Positions 25,174-33,116 of a DNA stretch of 64,000 nt are shown here, in pieces (the stretch's first letter is position 1; every line of letters begins with the position of its first letter). Position numbers and translations under genes: made by a program. The notes beneath the pieces are model-generated. The model was not told the origin of the DNA and made no database searches. It saw only the letters and a program-made list of their open reading frames with translations. Source of the DNA: Roseiflexus sp. RS-1 (GTDB taxonomy: Bacteria > Chloroflexota > Chloroflexia > Chloroflexales > Roseiflexaceae); the NCBI RefSeq assembly GCF_000016665.1, contig NC_009523.1:4959501-5023500 (forward strand), written 5' to 3'.

Positions 25174-26148
25174 ATGGATAAACTCGTCAAACTCCGCTAC
25201 TGGTGGTTTGCGCTCTCGCTGGTGATTATTATTCCTGGATTGGTGTCGCTGGCGATCTTCGGGTTGCGCCTGGGCATCGATTTCAGTGGAGGCGCGTTAT
25301 GGGATATCCAGTTCGTCGAACGCGCGCCGGGTCAACTCGATACTGAGCGGATTCGCGCCATCTTTGCAGCGCAAGGGTTCGAGGGCGCCCTGGTGCAGTT
25401 GACCGAGTCGCAGGTTGATGGGCGTACGGTCGCCAGCGCTGTGGTGCGCACCCGTTCGCTGAGCGAAACCGATCCGGAAACGCAGCGGCAGCGCGTGCTC
25501 AGTGCGCTCAGCGCAGAGTATGGGACGGTCAATCAGCAGGCGCTGCAATCTGTCGGTGCTACGGTGAGCGCCGAATCGACCCGCAGTGCAGTGATTGCGG
25601 TGATCGCAGCGTGTGTGGCGATTCTGGTCTATCTGACGCTGGCTTTCCGCCGCGCGCCGCATCCGGTGCGTTATGGCATCTGCGCCATCCTGGCGATGAT
25701 CCACGATGTGCTGCTGGTGCTGGGTGTTGCGTCGATCCTGGGGGTGGTGATCGGCATGGAGGTGGATGCGCTGTTTCTGACGGCGCTCCTGACGGTGATC
25801 AGTTTCTCGGTGCACGACACGATCGTGGTGTTTGACCGCATCCGCGAGAATCTGGTAAATCGCCGCCCAACCGAAACCTTCGACGATATTGTCAATCACA
25901 GTATTGTTCAAACACTGCCGCGTTCGGTCAATACGCAGTTGACGACATTCTTTACACTGATGGCGCTGATCCTCTTTGGTGGCGAGTCGATCCGCAATCT
26001 GGTGCTGATCCTGCTGATCGGGCTGGTCAGTGGCACCTACTCGTCGATCTTCAACGCGGCGCAGTTGCTTGTGGTGTGGGAGAACCGCGAGTGGAGCCGC
26101 TGGTTCCGCCGGAGCGCTCCGCCAGGCGCGGAAGCGCCAGCGGCGTAG
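25174..26148 (+). CDS. secF: Protein translocase subunit SecF
   Basis: A 324-residue protein starting MDKLVKLRYWWFAL. It has the signature LGIDFSGGALWDIQF (about 32-46), a short P1 domain, and six membrane segments with ISFSVHDTIVVFDRIRENL at about 208-226. The C-terminus is Pro/Ala-rich. It forms the SecDF complex with the preceding gene and is probably cotranscribed from 23670. A hairpin terminator follows at 26182. Confidence 0.95.
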   Translation: MDKLVKLRYWWFALSLVIIIPGLVSLAIFGLRLGIDFSGGALWDIQFVERAPGQLDTERIRAIFAAQGFEGALVQLTESQVDGRTVASAVVRTRSLSETDPETQRQRVLSALSAEYGTVNQQALQSVGATVSAESTRSAVIAVIAACVAILVYLTLAFRRAPHPVRYGICAILAMIHDVLLVLGVASILGVVIGMEVDALFLTALLTVISFSVHDTIVVFDRIRENLVNRRPTETFDDIVNHSIVQTLPRSVNTQLTTFFTLMALILFGGESIRNLVLILLIGLVSGTYSSIFNAAQLLVVWENREWSRWFRRSAPPGAEAPAA

Positions 26149-26181
26149 CTGCTGTGCCGCTTCGCATTCCGGTTGATCTCT

Positions 26182-26214
26182 GCCCTCTCGCGGCGAACGA
26201 TGCTGCGGGAGGGC
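26182..26214. terminator. Hairpin terminator between secF and a convergent methyltransferase gene
   Basis: GCCCTCTCGC pairs with GCGGGAGGGC (10 bp, one G-U) across a 13-nt loop; GTTATTAT follows on the plus strand. It probably ends the secDF transcript and may also act on the converging gene. Confidence 0.6.
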
Positions 26215-26243
26215 GTTATTATCTGCGCAATGCTGGTTGCGCG

Positions 26244-26981
26244 CTACTTTGTTACATAGTATGTCTGCCACTGGTGGGGGGCGGATGGCGGTGAGTCCTT
26301 CTGGACGTGCAGAATGCGCGCTCCAGAGTCCTGCATACGCTCAAGAACGTATGTTTCAGGCAGGGCATGCACTTCGTGAGGATAGAGCTTGAGGCGATGG
26401 TACAGGATTGCGGGCGGGACGCCAACAGTGCGCAGCAGTGCGTAGGCTCGACGACGTGGCTGCAAACGGTACAACGGCTTGATCGTGTCCAGCGTGCTGA
26501 AGATCAGGAGACCATCTGGCTTCATTACCCGAACAAATTCGGCGATGTAGCGTAGCGCTCGTGCGCGATTCCGGACATGCTGGAGCACGCCCCAGCAATA
26601 GACCATATCGCAACTGTTTGATGCGATGGGAAGCGTATCACTGGCGCTGACGATAAAATCGGCGCATGTGAGCGTCGCGTGAATCTGGCGGGCTTTGACA
26701 ATCAGGCTTTCCGAGATGTCCAGACCGACATAGTGTTCGAATCGCCTGCGGAACGCTGCGGCGAGCCGACCGACGCCGCAGCCGAAATCGAGCACCGTTG
26801 ACCAGTGCGATGGTCGATCCCAGTGCTCAATCTGCTGCATGACCTGAGCAACCTGCTCCTCTCCTGTCTGGAGAAAGGCTTCAACATCCCATCCGCCGAA
26901 CCGGTTTGTGCCGGTCATGCCCCAGAACGGATCAACCTGACCGAGATCTTCCCATTGACGCTTGTTCGTTTGCAGGCTCAT
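26244..26981 (-). CDS. SAM-dependent class I methyltransferase
   Basis: A 245-residue protein starting MSLQTNKRQWEDLG (ATG 26981, GAG upstream). Motif I is VLDFGCGVGRLAAAF (about 63-77), the acidic end of strand 2 is in YVGLDISESL, and motif IV is DMVYCWGVLQHV. The N-terminal WEDLGQVDPFWGM is typical of small-molecule or lipid/sugar O-methyltransferases of the Methyltransf_11 group. The substrate is unknown. It converges on secF. Confidence 0.82.
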   Translation of the reverse strand: MSLQTNKRQWEDLGQVDPFWGMTGTNRFGGWDVEAFLQTGEEQVAQVMQQIEHWDRPSHWSTVLDFGCGVGRLAAAFRRRFEHYVGLDISESLIVKARQIHATLTCADFIVSASDTLPIASNSCDMVYCWGVLQHVRNRARALRYIAEFVRVMKPDGLLIFSTLDTIKPLYRLQPRRRAYALLRTVGVPPAILYHRLKLYPHEVHALPETYVLERMQDSGARILHVQKDSPPSAPHQWQTYYVTK

Positions 26982-27141
26982 ATATTGCTCTTTTGAAACG
27001 GGCTGGCAACGCGATCTGGATCTTTCGCCAGGCAATGTACACCCAAAGATATACATTGCATAAGGGGAAAGCATCCCTGGCAGTATGGGAAGCAGTTCCT
27101 CTGATGACGACTGTCAGTCGGGGAGAGATGGCGCGAGGTAT

Positions 27142-28257
27142 CTACCCATCCAGGGCAAGGTTCGGCTGGACATCCAGGTCCCATCCGTGCTGAATGCCGG
27201 CATCGAAGCGATAGAAGGCGGCAGCGCCGATCATCGCAGCATTATCGGTACACAGGGCGACCGGTGGGACGCGCACAGGAACCGGGGCGCGCCGGTTGAG
27301 TTCCTCGCGCAGGCGAAGATTTGCCGCCACGCCCCCGGCCAGCAGAATCTCGGCAGCGCCGAATGCGCGCGCTGCTTCGACCGTCTTCGTGACCAGCACA
27401 TCGACGACGGACTCCTGGAAGGCGCGGGCAAGACGCGCCACGACTGTTGGCGGCAGGTGGGGCGTAGCGGTCGCTTCAGGCGGCGTGCTGGGGGCGCCGA
27501 CGCCGCGTTTGCCAGCGCTCTTCCCCGTGCCGGGTTGCAACGCTGCTTCACGCGCCTGATAGTCGCGGATCTGATGGAGGACCGCCGTCTTCAGCCCACT
27601 GAACGAAAAATCGTAACTGTCGCGCAACCAGGCGCGCGGCAGCACCACCCCGCCCGGTGCGCCTTCCGCCGCACGCTGAATGGCAGGTCCGCCAGGAAAG
27701 CCAAGCCCCAGCAAACGCGCAACTTTGTCGAACGCCTCGCCAGCAGCATCATCGCGCGTCTGTCCGAGCAACCGGTAGCGTCCGTGCCCTTCGAGCAGCG
27801 CCAGCAGCGTATGCCCGCCGCTGACCACCAGCGCAACGACGGGGAATTGCGGCGCTGGCGCTTCTGGTTGTGCATCGGTCAACAACCAGTTTGCGTAGAT
27901 GTGCGCCTCGATATGGTTGACTCCGACAAACGGTAATTCGCGGATCCAGGCGATTGCCTTGGCGACATTCAGCCCGGTCATCAGCGCGCCTGCCAGCCCC
28001 GGTCCATACGTCGCCGCGACCGCATGGATGTCGTTCCATCCGCTGGGCAGCGGGCGTAACGCTTCGTGCAGCACAGCATCAATCGTCAGGATGTGCTGGC
28101 GTGACGCGACTTCAGGGACGATGCCGCCGTAGCGCCGATGCTCATCGATCTGCGATGCCACGACATTGGAGATGATCGTGCGCCCGCCGCGAATAACCGC
28201 CGCTGCCGTCTCGTCGCAGGACGTCTCGATTGCCAGAATGGTGACTTGCCTGTTCAT
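27142..28257 (-). CDS. tsaD: tRNA N6-threonylcarbamoyladenosine transferase TsaD
   Basis: A 371-residue ASKHA-fold metalloprotein. It starts TILAIETSCDETAAAVI, has the metal motif HIEAH (about 119-123) and VSGGHTLLALLEG (about 148-160). It transfers the threonylcarbamoyl group to A37 of ANN-decoding tRNAs together with TsaB and TsaE. A Gly/Ala/Pro-rich insert at about residues 240-262 (GTGKSAGKRGVGAPSTPPEA) is unusual. It diverges from the dtxR-like gene; a TACAAT -10-like element lies just before the start. Confidence 0.95.
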   Translation of the reverse strand: MNRQVTILAIETSCDETAAAVIRGGRTIISNVVASQIDEHRRYGGIVPEVASRQHILTIDAVLHEALRPLPSGWNDIHAVAATYGPGLAGALMTGLNVAKAIAWIRELPFVGVNHIEAHIYANWLLTDAQPEAPAPQFPVVALVVSGGHTLLALLEGHGRYRLLGQTRDDAAGEAFDKVARLLGLGFPGGPAIQRAAEGAPGGVVLPRAWLRDSYDFSFSGLKTAVLHQIRDYQAREAALQPGTGKSAGKRGVGAPSTPPEATATPHLPPTVVARLARAFQESVVDVLVTKTVEAARAFGAAEILLAGGVAANLRLREELNRRAPVPVRVPPVALCTDNAAMIGAAAFYRFDAGIQHGWDLDVQPNLALDG

Positions 28258-28278
28258 AGCGCGTATTGTACCATTTCC

Positions 28279-28308
28279 TTGACGCGCTCGTTGCCGGGCG
28301 GGTATAAT
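28279..28308 (+). promoter_or_regulatory. Promoter of the DtxR-type regulator gene
   Basis: TTGACG at 28279-28284 and TATAAT at 28303-28308 with 18 bp between. Transcription should begin about 28314, directly before the palindrome at 28318, so a protein bound there would block initiation or clearance. Confidence 0.7.
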
Positions 28309-28317
28309 GTCAATGGT

Positions 28318-28333
28318 TTTAGGTCTACCTAAA
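28318..28333. promoter_or_regulatory. DtxR/MntR-type operator palindrome
   Basis: TTTAGGTCTACCTAAA is a perfect 16-bp palindrome. It fits the core TTAGG-N-CCTAA shape of sites bound by DtxR, IdeR and MntR proteins. It lies between the -10 box and the start of the DtxR-type gene, so autorepression by metal-loaded regulator is the simple reading. Confidence 0.75.
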
Positions 28334-28344
28334 TTATCTGAACC

Positions 28345-29058
28345 ATGCCACTTTCAGAGCACACCGAGTCCGTCCAGGACTACCTGAAAACCATCTTTGA
28401 CATCCAGCGCGAGCAGGGGCGGGTTTCCACCACGGTGCTTGCCGAGCGTTTGAGGAATTCGCCGGCTTCGGTCACCGGTATGCTCAAAAAACTCGCTTCA
28501 CTCAACCTGATCGACTACGAACCCTACCAGGGAGCGGTGCTGACGCCAGCCGGCGAGAAGATCGCGCTGGAAGTCATCCGCCACCACCGCCTGATCGAGC
28601 GTTACCTGGCGGAGGCGCTGGGTGTCCCGTGGGACCGGGTGCACGATGAGGCGGAAAAGTGGGAACATGTGTTGTCAGAAGACCTGGAGGACCGGATCGA
28701 TGCAGTGCTTGGCTACCCGACGACCGATCCGCACGGGGCGCCGATCCCGACGCGCGACGGCGCGCTGCCGCCGCCACATGCCACCCGCCTGAGCGATCTG
28801 CAAACCGGCCAGTCGGCAACGGTTGCCGAAGTGAGCGACCACGACCCGGCGATGCTGCGCTATTTCGCCGAGTTGGGGCTGCGCCCCGGTGTTGATGTGA
28901 CCGTCGTCGCCGTTGCACCCTTCGGCGGCCCGCTGACCGTGCGGCTGGAAGATGTTGAGCATGCGCTGGGACGCGAGGTGGCGGGGTATATCGCCGTGTG
29001 TGATGTGACGCAGGCTGAGGCGGGGGAGGAAGCGGACAGGGCAGGTCGTGTGACTTAA
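28345..29058 (+). CDS. DtxR-family metal-dependent repressor with FeoA/SH3 domain
   Basis: A 237-residue protein. The winged helix is at residues 1-65 (VQDYLKTIFDIQREQGRVST, then PASVTGMLKKLASLNLIDYE), and the dimerisation/metal domain at 66-145 includes HHRLIERYLAEALG and WEHVLSEDLEDRID with typical His/Glu ligands. A FeoA-like SH3 domain is at about 150-220 (LRPGVDVTVVAVAPFGGPLT). It should sense Fe or Mn and repress uptake genes. No metal transporter gene is next to it. Its stop converges with the CARF-nuclease gene, overlapping by 4 bp. Confidence 0.9.
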   Translation: MPLSEHTESVQDYLKTIFDIQREQGRVSTTVLAERLRNSPASVTGMLKKLASLNLIDYEPYQGAVLTPAGEKIALEVIRHHRLIERYLAEALGVPWDRVHDEAEKWEHVLSEDLEDRIDAVLGYPTTDPHGAPIPTRDGALPPPHATRLSDLQTGQSATVAEVSDHDPAMLRYFAELGLRPGVDVTVVAVAPFGGPLTVRLEDVEHALGREVAGYIAVCDVTQAEAGEEADRAGRVT

Positions 29059-30215
29059 CCTCGCGGAAATGTCGGCCTGGTCGCCTCGCGCGTCAAAATA
29101 TCCGGCAACTGATTCAGTTGATCGCCTGTGACCACCACAATCTGGCGCGCCTGTGCCTGCGCACGGAAGGCAGCGAGCGCCTGTGCATCAGCTTTGTGCT
29201 GGCTGCGCGCTGTGATGAACAATGCGCCCACGAATGAGCCACCAATCATGCTGGTGATCGCGCGCAGTTGATCGAGATGCTCGGTGCGAAACGGTCGCGC
29301 CTCTGTCTTGCATTCGGCGATCAGGAGCGAGGCGGCATGGGTGGCCGCGAGATCGATCTGATTCATCGGCGAAAGCCCGCCCTGCGCAGGTATTTCGATG
29401 CCAGGACAACAGTCATCGAAGCAACCGGCGCGTTGCGCTGCATCCCAGGCGTAGATCTCCAGCCATGCGCCGTTGACGAAATCCCAGAATGCGCCATCTG
29501 CCTGAAGTATCTCGTGATGGTTCGAGTGCTGGTGTATGGCGGAGATGAAACCGGCAGCCTGCGCCTGTTCGCACCACTGAACCATTGTCGGCGTCAGGGA
29601 GAGCACTGCAAGACGGCGCGGTTGTGTGAATCTGGCGTCGGCGTTCGCACGGCGTAGTATCTCACGAAATTCAATCGCGTCATCAGGCGCCTGCGCCATC
29701 TGTCGTGCAAGTGCCACCCACGACACCGGTGGAGGTGGCGTCGGTTGAGCCGCACGATTGTATATCTGGAGATAGTTCTCCACCGAAAGCCGGTATGGAT
29801 CGCCGTCCGGCGGTTGACCGGCCAGCGTCACAACGCGCCTTCCGGCTGTGTCGAAATACCAGACGCTGGCGTTGCGCATCCGTCCCACCTCATATGCGCC
29901 AATGCTCATGATCGTGGTGGCGCAGGTGATATTGCACACCCAACGGACATCGGGAAAGCGATCCATCGCCGCAGCGCATTGCTCGCGAATATCGTTCAGA
30001 TCGAACGCATCGACGGTGTGCGGGTCAAGCACCCGTGGACTGAGTTGCTCAAGGACGCGCCTGACCTTCTCCCATGCTTCGCCTGGACGCATCGCCTCGC
30101 GTGAAGCAATCGGCGCAATAATGTCGGGGCGCAGGAACTGGGCGCTGAGCACATTTGGCGTCTGCCTGCCGCCGATCAAGATCAGTAAGGCGACGGGTAT
30201 TTTGACGGATGCCAT
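29055..30215 (-). CDS. CARF-like/PD-(D/E)XK nuclease of the Card1/Can2 (DUF1887) type
   Basis: A 386-residue protein from ATG 30215, which has AAGGAG 10 nt upstream. The N-terminal Rossmann/CARF-like domain (1-150) has GGRQTPNVLSAQFLRPD, like the GGxPLPN--P--Y-PD start of Card1/Can2, and NITCATTIMSIGAYEVG (95-111), which aligns with their NITGGTK-M--GAY loop. The C-terminal nuclease has GAWLEIYAW (249-257), NQIDLA (D288) and the active-site AECKTE (300-305). In type III CRISPR systems such proteins are activated by cyclic oligoadenylate to cut nucleic acid. No CRISPR genes are nearby. The changed GGTK loop may mean another ligand. It is third in an operon after a protease and an I9-like gene. 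Confidence 0.75.
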   Translation of the reverse strand: MASVKIPVALLILIGGRQTPNVLSAQFLRPDIIAPIASREAMRPGEAWEKVRRVLEQLSPRVLDPHTVDAFDLNDIREQCAAAMDRFPDVRWVCNITCATTIMSIGAYEVGRMRNASVWYFDTAGRRVVTLAGQPPDGDPYRLSVENYLQIYNRAAQPTPPPPVSWVALARQMAQAPDDAIEFREILRRANADARFTQPRRLAVLSLTPTMVQWCEQAQAAGFISAIHQHSNHHEILQADGAFWDFVNGAWLEIYAWDAAQRAGCFDDCCPGIEIPAQGGLSPMNQIDLAATHAASLLIAECKTEARPFRTEHLDQLRAITSMIGGSFVGALFITARSQHKADAQALAAFRAQAQARQIVVVTGDQLNQLPDILTREATRPTFPRG

Positions 30216-30260
30216 ACCCTGGCTCTCCTTACCCGGCAAGCGCAGCATTGTGTGTCTGTC

Positions 30261-30629
30261 TCACTCCGCCGCTTCCGGTCGTGGCAGATCGGTGGTGATG
30301 TCGCCATCTTCGGCGACCTGGACAACGCCGGGCGCCTGGGAGAGTTCGTCGAGGGCGTGTCGGGTGGCGACAACAAAGAGCGTGTTGAATGCGGTCGGCT
30401 CGCTCACCTGGAGCACTTCTTCACTGAGACCGTGCTCGTCGATCCAGTTCAGGAGTTGGGTGCGCATCTGCCCGTTATGTTCCCGCAACCGGCGATATTT
30501 CTCTGCGCGATTGCAATGCGCCAGCGCTTTGGCATCCGGGCGCTCGATGGTCACAACCGAACGGACGAGGCGCTTCAGTCGATTCTTCAGTTCCGGCTCA
30601 GACTTCTTGTTATTCTGTTGCTCACTCAT
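30261..30629 (-). CDS. Small I9-propeptide-like protein coupled to a subtilase
   Basis: A 122-residue protein (MSEQQNNKKSEPELKNRL...) with a basic helical N-terminal half and a C-terminal segment NTLFVVATRHALDELSQA, then PGVVQVAEDGD. The latter has the shape of the inhibitor I9 / subtilisin prodomain (LP-L-V-A----L--L---PGV--V--D). Its ATG overlaps the protease stop by ATGA, so it is made in step with the protease. It may act as a trans-acting inhibitor or folding partner. The fold assignment is inference from a short pattern. Starts 45 bp upstream of the nuclease gene. Confidence 0.6.
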   Translation of the reverse strand: MSEQQNNKKSEPELKNRLKRLVRSVVTIERPDAKALAHCNRAEKYRRLREHNGQMRTQLLNWIDEHGLSEEVLQVSEPTAFNTLFVVATRHALDELSQAPGVVQVAEDGDITTDLPRPEAAE

Positions 30630-31915
30630 ACAACAAACCTCGCCAGCCCGGCGCCGACCCGTTCGGCGGGCGCCGATAACGGCAGCGCCGTTTCCAGCAA
30701 TCGCTGACGCAGCGCCGCTCCCTGCAATCCGGGATTTGCCGAAGCAATCAGCGCTGCGATGCCCGCCACGTATGGCGCTGCCATGCTCGTGCCGCTCATC
30801 CTGGCGTATAGACTGCGACGTTGAAGATCTCGTTCCAGGCTCGACAGAATGTTGACGCCAAAACCGACAATATCCGGCTTGTGGCGTCCGTCGGGCGTCT
30901 GCCCGCTGCTGCTGCCGGGCCAGGGGTTGAGATCGAAATCGACTGCGCCGACCCCCAGCGCTTCGGCATACGATCCGGGTGCGCGAATGACGCCGGGACC
31001 GTCGTTGCCAATGGCGACGATCGGCAGCACGTCGAAATCCTCCACCAGCGTGCGCAGCAACAGTCGCATCCCATCGGTCACCGTTTTGAACGCCGGTGCG
31101 CTGATCCATTCCGGGCGGAAACCGAGCGACATGCTGATGATCATCGGTTTGTGCTGGTTTTCCGCCAGACTGAAATGGGACAGCATCCAGTCCAGCGCGA
31201 CGACGATCCGTTCCAGACTGGTTTTGACCGTCTCGCTTTCGATCACCGCCGCTGCCAGCAGTTCGACACCCGGCGCGACGCCGACGTTGCGCCCGGCGAT
31301 AATGCCGCACACGTGGGTGCCGTGACCATGGGTGTCGAACCCGTTGACTGCGCGCATACTTTCGGGCGTTGGCACGAATGGCACATACCGGAACTCGATC
31401 CGTTTCCCGGCAAACTCGTTGTGGTCGGCGTCACAACCGGTATCGAGTATGCCGACAATCACCTGTTCGCCGGTAATCCCTCTGCGATGCGCTTCCTGGA
31501 TCCCGCTCACGTCGGGCCACTCCGGTGCGCGCGGACGGCGAAACCTGGTTTCGGCGCCGGTGCGCGCAACCGGCAGTGAGAGCGGCACATCGGGAACGAT
31601 CAGGTAGTCGTCTGCGAGTATCTCGCGCGCCTGTTCAGCCTGTCGATCGGTTGGCGCGTTGACGATGTAACAACTCACGTGTCCCAGCCGCTCGAACCCA
31701 TGACCGACCGGTTTCCGCTGACCCGGCAGGTGGGGCCTTAATCCGAGACGGATCAACTCCATCATGCGGCGCGATGTCTGCGCATCGCGCATGATCTCCG
31801 AGCGCTTTTCCGCAGTTGCGACATTGTGCAGCGCAAATGCTGCGGTTCGTGTTCGCTTGCGGACGGCAATAAATTTTTCCACGACTGACGAATGCCTGCT
31901 TCGGCGTAATACCAC
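30626..31915 (-). CDS. Subtilisin-like serine protease (S8), apparently cytoplasmic
   Basis: A 429-residue protein (GTG 31915; an ATG at codon 42 is an alternative). The catalytic triad is complete: D158 in GILDTG, H198 in HGHGTHVCG, S377 in MSGTSMAAPYVAG, with oxyanion Asn N304 in AIGNDGP. A prodomain-like segment (GHVSCYIVNAPTDRQAEQA) precedes the catalytic domain. There is no signal peptide or membrane segment, unusual for subtilases, so it probably works inside the cell. It is first in the operon with the I9-like protein and the CARF-like nuclease, which suggests a regulated intracellular effector. Confidence 0.85.
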   Translation of the reverse strand: MVLRRSRHSSVVEKFIAVRKRTRTAAFALHNVATAEKRSEIMRDAQTSRRMMELIRLGLRPHLPGQRKPVGHGFERLGHVSCYIVNAPTDRQAEQAREILADDYLIVPDVPLSLPVARTGAETRFRRPRAPEWPDVSGIQEAHRRGITGEQVIVGILDTGCDADHNEFAGKRIEFRYVPFVPTPESMRAVNGFDTHGHGTHVCGIIAGRNVGVAPGVELLAAAVIESETVKTSLERIVVALDWMLSHFSLAENQHKPMIISMSLGFRPEWISAPAFKTVTDGMRLLLRTLVEDFDVLPIVAIGNDGPGVIRAPGSYAEALGVGAVDFDLNPWPGSSSGQTPDGRHKPDIVGFGVNILSSLERDLQRRSLYARMSGTSMAAPYVAGIAALIASANPGLQGAALRQRLLETALPLSAPAERVGAGLARFVV

Positions 31916-32026
31916 GTCTCGAATGATGTTCCCGGTACTGCACAGTATAGCACAGGGTGGAGCGACGCGCAGCGCCGACGCATAGAGTGACCGCGCTGCC
32001 TGCTGGTGAGCCTGTGACGGCGCTTG

Positions 32027-32938
32027 CTACCCCCCTTCGTCCCATACGCCGATTTCGATTCCTGCCAGGTTTTCCAACGCCTTGATCAGGGCATGGTTCC
32101 CTTCGTGACCAAGACCACGCGCCTGCAATGTGCGGTAGAGTTGGTGGATCAGCGCTGTTCCCGGCAACGGTACGCCGAGGCGGTCGGCTTCCTGCAACAC
32201 CAGACGGAGGTCTTTCTGCTGAAGGTCGATGGTAAAGCCGGGGCGCCAGTCGCGCACCAGGATCTGCGGTCCGCGGTTGCTCAACATCCAGCTGCCCGCC
32301 GCTCCGCCCGACACTGCTTCCAGCGCTTTGCGCAGATCAACGCCGCCAGCCTGAGCGAACAGCAGCGCCTCGCTCATCGCCAGTGCGTGCCCCACCACCA
32401 GAATCTGATTGACCAGTTTGGTTGTCTGTCCGGCGCCAATCGGTCCGAGGTGCGTGATGGTTGTTCCCATTGCCTGGAAAACCGGCAGCGCCCGCTCAAA
32501 CTGGGTGACATCGCCGCCGACCATAATGCTGAGGGTCCCGCGTGCCGCGCCCTCCGATCCACCGCTCACCGGCGCATCGAGCATATGAATGTGACGTTCT
32601 GCCAGGTGCGCCGCGATCCGCTGTGTCGCCCGCGGGCTGATCGTGCTCATGTCGATCACCAGCGAACCGGGGCGTGCGCCATGAATGACGCCGCCTTCGC
32701 CGAGAAGCACCTGTTCGACATCGGGAGTATCGCTGACGCAGGTGATAATGATGTCGCTGTGGAATGCCAGATCGCCGGGACTGCTGGCGGGTCCTGCCCC
32801 TTCCGCCGCCAGTTCGTCCATGCGGCTGGCAGTGCGATTCCATACCCGCAATGGGAACCCTGCCTTCAAGATATTGCGCGCCATGCCGCGCCCCATGATG
32901 CCGAGACCAATGAATCCAACACGTTCACGCTGATCCAT
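32027..32938 (-). CDS. 3-hydroxyisobutyrate dehydrogenase-like NAD(P) enzyme
   Basis: A 303-residue beta-hydroxyacid dehydrogenase from ATG 32938 (MDQRERVGFIGLGIMG). The dinucleotide motif GFIGLGIMGRGMA is at 8-20, the substrate loop DAPVSGGSEGAARGTL at about 120-135, and the catalytic-Lys helix GAGQTTKLVNQILV at about 166-179. It may oxidise or reduce a 3-hydroxy acid such as hydroxyisobutyrate, tartronate semialdehyde or succinate semialdehyde; the substrate is not fixed by sequence. It is a single gene, convergent with nothing closer than 110 bp. Confidence 0.88.
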   Translation of the reverse strand: MDQRERVGFIGLGIMGRGMARNILKAGFPLRVWNRTASRMDELAAEGAGPASSPGDLAFHSDIIITCVSDTPDVEQVLLGEGGVIHGARPGSLVIDMSTISPRATQRIAAHLAERHIHMLDAPVSGGSEGAARGTLSIMVGGDVTQFERALPVFQAMGTTITHLGPIGAGQTTKLVNQILVVGHALAMSEALLFAQAGGVDLRKALEAVSGGAAGSWMLSNRGPQILVRDWRPGFTIDLQQKDLRLVLQEADRLGVPLPGTALIHQLYRTLQARGLGHEGNHALIKALENLAGIEIGVWDEGG

Positions 32939-33116
32939 ACGCCTGTCTCTCCCCACATTTCAGTACGGAACCATTGGCGCTCATTGTATCACGCACGTCT
33001 CAGGCATCTGCCATGTTTGCGTAACGGTTGCGTTATCTGCGGGGATTGTCCGCACACTGATGAGAGATTACAGTGACAGTAGTCGTTCATCGTTTCGTGT
33101 GCGCAGGAGGAGTGGC

